A DNA stretch of 64,000 bases from Martensiomyces pterosporus (taxonomy: Eukaryota > Kickxellomycota > Kickxellomycetes > Kickxellales > Kickxellaceae), in the NCBI GenBank assembly GCA_025201845.1, contig MU603956.1, forward strand, positions 97,826-161,825, written 5' to 3'. Under the pieces are notes generated by a model. That model was not told the DNA's origin. It was given only the letters and a program-made list of their open reading frames with translations, and searched no databases. Both the position numbers and the translations under genes were made by a program. Positions 63,835 through 64,000 of this stretch are shown in pieces. How positions within the stretch are numbered: the first letter of the stretch is position 1; every line of letters begins with the position of its first letter.

Positions 63835-64000
63835 TTAGTTCAGGTATCCCTTCTCGACCATCACCAGCAGCGCATACACGGCCTCCATGTACGGCGTGCT
63901 GACCCCACGCTTCCTAGCGGCCTCGATCGGGTTTTTAAGGATAACCACATGCTCCATCGGGCGCTTGGCCCGGAAATCCATCAGCATCGACGGGATAACA
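63835..64000 (-). CDS. PanE/ApbA-family reductase, C-terminal end (5' part outside window)
   Basis: The last 54 codons of a minus-strand frame that runs off the right edge, with stop at 63837-63835. The visible sequence (VIPSMLMDFRAKRPMEH, VVILKNPIEAARKRGV, VYALLVMVEKGYLN) aligns without gaps to the C-terminus of the reductase at 54556-55792, sharing SML-D, KRPME, VILKNPIE and YALL-M. It is therefore a second member of the 2-dehydropantoate reductase family, about 8 kb away on the other strand. Its start and NADP-binding site are not in the window. Confidence 0.85.
   Translation of the reverse strand, partial: VIPSMLMDFRAKRPMEHVVILKNPIEAARKRGVSTPYMEAVYALLVMVEKGYLN

Overview
This window is nuclear DNA of a fungus, probably an early-diverging one. 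The genes have short GT-AG introns (roughly 80-450 nt) with long exons, and typical fungal housekeeping genes sit at close spacing on both strands. A Kickxellomycotina-type (Coemansia-like) genome would fit, but that placement is an impression from gene structure and content, not a demonstrated result.

Layout. 1-16.6 kb is a conserved block: the end of a JMJD4-type hydroxylase, the Golgi Ca2+/Mn2+ ATPase PMR1 (4 exons), glutamate 5-kinase PRO1 with a long N-terminal extension, the SDH flavinylation factor SDHAF2/SDH5, exopolyphosphatase PPX1 (divergent from SDH5), a SERTA-like protein, and the ERAD adaptor HRD3/SEL1L. From 17.1 to 23.4 kb is an accessory island of five plus-strand genes for secreted proteins. 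Three of them share a new-looking glycine-rich module combined with Ser/Thr repeats. A small HABP4/STF2-like gene follows at 24.1 kb, then about 7.5 kb without a recognisable gene. That stretch holds an assembly gap of 10 N flanked by two identical 221-bp copies. From 31.9 to 64 kb are: a CBM21 glycogen-targeting PP1 subunit; a uridine-phosphorylase-like enzyme; a GDS1-type winged-helix region and a KilA-N/APSES region that may be one spliced gene; a protein O-mannosyltransferase; a tandem pair of 93-aa secreted proteins; an HPP-family membrane protein; an RNase H protein; a PanE-type ketopantoate reductase starting with a GC-AG intron; a membrane-tethered ATF6-like bZIP factor; coronin; and the last codons of a second PanE paralog.

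Themes. Several genes belong to the secretory pathway and ER homeostasis (PMR1, HRD3, PMT, the tethered bZIP factor). The secreted Ser/Thr-rich proteins are plausible O-mannosylation substrates, but nothing here shows physical or regulatory linkage. The most novel-looking material is the glycine-rich secreted family and the 93-aa pair. The most interesting gene-architecture points are the possible GDS1/KilA-N fusion, a SERTA motif in a fungus, the ATF6-like bZIP factor, and the GC-AG intron.
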